Shown in pieces: positions 40,166-43,400 of a stretch of 64,000 nt of DNA. The stretch is from Adiantum capillus-veneris (taxonomy: Eukaryota > Streptophyta > Polypodiopsida > Polypodiales > Pteridaceae), in NCBI GenBank assembly GCA_014529385.2, contig CM043960.1, positions 71,142,410 to 71,206,409 on the forward strand, given 5' to 3'. Under the pieces are notes generated by a model. The model saw only the letters and a list, made by a program, of their open reading frames with translations, did no database searches and was not told the origin of the DNA. A program made the position numbers and the translations under genes. Each line of letters starts with the position of its first letter. Position 1 is the first letter of the stretch.

Positions 40166-40370
40166 GTTTCTCTTCTACAGAGTTGCGTTTTTCTCTCTCT
40201 AGTGTTTTTCCCTCTCTTTAGAATTTTTGCCAGATTACCCTCCCTCTCCTGTGCCTTAGCGTTTTTGCAAGTGATTGCTCCTAATGGGTCCTCTCCTCAT
40301 AGTTACCCGGAACTGGAACAGGGAACGGGGAACGGGAGCAGGAGGGTCTAGAACGGGATGGGAAGGGCGA

Positions 40371-40403
<33 letters not shown>

Positions 40404-43400
40404 GCGGAACAGTCCACTAAAGTAAGGCTTGAATTACCTCCATTCAGCTTAGTCCCAAATCAACTCCTGAACAACCCCAAACCTGCCCTCAAACTGCCCC
40501 ATATATGTCCCCCAAACTGCCCCAAATCTACTCCCAAATGCCTACTTTTGCCCGTTCCACCCCGTGTTCCGCCGCTCTACCTCACGTTCCCTCCCGTTTC
40601 GGAACACAATTCCAGTTACACCCTGTTTCAGAACGGCATTCCGTTCACGACTCCGTTTCAGAAACAGGACTCGTTCGGAACACCGTTTCGGAACGTTTGG
40701 GCTACGTTCCGCCCGTTCCTTGTTACACTGTCTCTCCTACCCTAGACGATTCTCCTATTGTGCATATCCTGCAAATCTAGGAGATCTCCACGACGGGGTT
40801 GCTCACAGAGGTTCCACGTTCGGAGGTTGTTGATGTCTACCATTGGATCTTGCGTTTTGCAAGTTGCTCCTACTGTGTCCTCTCCTGCCCTAGGCGACTC
40901 TTTTATTGCGCGTATCAAGCAAACCTAGGAGATCTCTACGACGGGGTTGCTCAAGGAGGTTCCACATTTAGGGGTGGTTGTTGTCTGCCATCGGATCCAA
41001 GGGATTGTGCACTTGCTGCTGCTGTTTTAAATCATTTCCGTCTATTATCCACTGTCGCTTCTCACAATGCCATAGTGAAGATGTCTCCGCAAAATGTCCG
41101 ACAGAATGCCAACGGTGAGGACATAAGCCCAAGAAGCTCCTCACGTTATGCACATTCTGTTAATGTAGGCCAATCACAAATAGCCGCAACCTTTGTGGAA
41201 TCCCTAGGAGGAAACAATGTGTCCCATTCTCGTAAAAAGCACTCCCTTCTTTCCGTTGATCACCAATCTGTGTTCATGCCACGCTCTACACACTCGTGTC
41301 AGATGCTCTCTATGCTATGCTTCAAATTTAACGAAACAACAATATCATCATAAAATGCATACTGTCTATCCTCTCAAAACATCTTGTCCAGACTCCATCA
41401 TCCTATAGAACGTTGCAAGAACATTTGTGAGCCCAAACGGCATCACCAAAAACTCGTACAACCCAAAGGACGTCCTAAGCACCTCACAGTTGGGTGGGAT
41501 TCGAGCGACTCTTTTCATCATTGTGGTTGACACCAAGTTACAAAGACAAAGTTTTGACAGCTTGGAATCAGCTTCAAAGGCCGGAGAAAGACACTCTTCC
41601 AATGTACAAGTAGAGATTTGGGACACTTTTCTACCTATAGCTTCTTTGAAGAGATCTCTCAGAAGGCGCAGATAGAGCACATTGTTGTGGCGCTAATGAA
41701 CTACAGAGCTATTGCATGAAGCACAAGTCCTACAACATCTTACAGCTTATAGACCATGTTGTGGATATTCATTGCTCACAAGCTCGTTGACTTTCTTGAC
41801 GGGTGCTTCGATATCCAAGTCAACACATACGAGACTTCTAGGGGAAAGAAGTAGCCTAAAGAGTAACAATGGGCACGAGGACATCCATATCACGCCTCTT
41901 GAAGGGTATGATGTTCTCTTGGGGATTCCTTGACACCACAAGGACAATGTGTTAAGTAGAAGATCGAGTTGAAGAATACCAAAGGCAAGGATGTCGTGAA
42001 ACTTACGGGAAGTCACTCCCTGTTGTATCAATCTCGACCATTTTCAAATTAATGAAATCAAGTAATTTGCTTGCTCGATCTTTGGTGAAATTAACGATTC
42101 AAATTTGTCAGAGTTAAGGGTCAGAGGGTCTCAATTTCCTACACTCCCAAGCGAATTGTTTCTCAGAGGGCTTTCCTTACCAGATGACGAGTACTCACAT
42201 CAATGATATACTTGATAGATTAGGGGGGTTCTAGTAGAATCGATCTTAAAAGTGGTCATTGCACTGTTGAATAAAAGTCTACGCTTTGTTCGTATCTGTG
42301 AATCTGGAAAAACTATCAAACTTGACAATTTGTCCGCCATCTTCGAAATCTTTCTTAGCCCTTCTAGGCTCCAAGCAATCATCCAACGTCCACCACAAGA
42401 TATGGCTTCGTCTCCGTCTAATAGTCATTTTAAAAGCCGGAGGAAATGCGTCGTCTTCCTCGTCCTCATCTTCATCTTTGTCCTCGTCTTCAATGTCCTC
42501 AAGATAATCGTAGCACTCTATGTATTTACGAGGCACGGCTGTCACGTGACACATCCAACCCTATGTGTCTGTAGACAAGCTACAGCATGATCAAGATTCA
42601 GTCAGTCTAGATTTAGAAGTGATTTGGAACTTTTGTGAGTCTATTCGTAGACCGTGCATGCCCAATCACTTAGTGTAGATGCATATCCTCTGGTTGCACA
42701 CACCATGATCATCAGTATTCCCATCAGAATCCATCACATTCCATCAGGGGAATTTTCCACTGCATTTAGCCTATTTTTGACACTAGTATGGCCGGCCGCC
42801 TTCGGCGACCTCTCTCTCTCCCCCTCTCTTCCTCTTTATCGCGTGCAACTGGGCTTTTTTTCGTTTTGGACTTTAGCCTTCAGGTCGCACCTGCGACACG
42901 TGTAAAGGGGAGCCCTTCCGCCATATTATGTTAGTAGATTTTTCACTTATTATTTTTAAGTGACTTTTGTTGGAAAGTAGGTAGGGCAAATTGAGTAAGT
43001 TTGTATATAAGCAAACCTAGACTAGCACTAAATGGCAGAGGCAACAGGAGCCAAGCTCAACAGACAACTTCTCAGCAAGACCACTCAACGGACTTTCCCT
43101 CCAAGCAAGACTCATCCCTCTAGCGTTTTCTTCATCAAGCGCCTTCGCCATCCACTGCATCAGCTTGGCGTTTTTGCTTCAGGACACCATCGCCACAAAC
43201 TCCATTCCCTAGCGTTTTTTAAGAAGCCCAGATCCTAGCGTTTTCTAAAGTCTGCAGCCCTAGCATTTTGGACATTCCTAGCGTTTGCAGATTTCAGCCT
43301 TTGACAGTTTTAGGCAGCGTTTTCAGCAATGAAGCATCTGCCTATTCAACCCCTCAAAGAGTAGCAGATTCAGCCGGCAAGACCATCAGTTTTCAGCCTT

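Noticed and set aside
39968-40351. Ser-Leu repeat ORF
   Set aside because: Translation of the CT microsatellite at the end of the truncated LINE copy.
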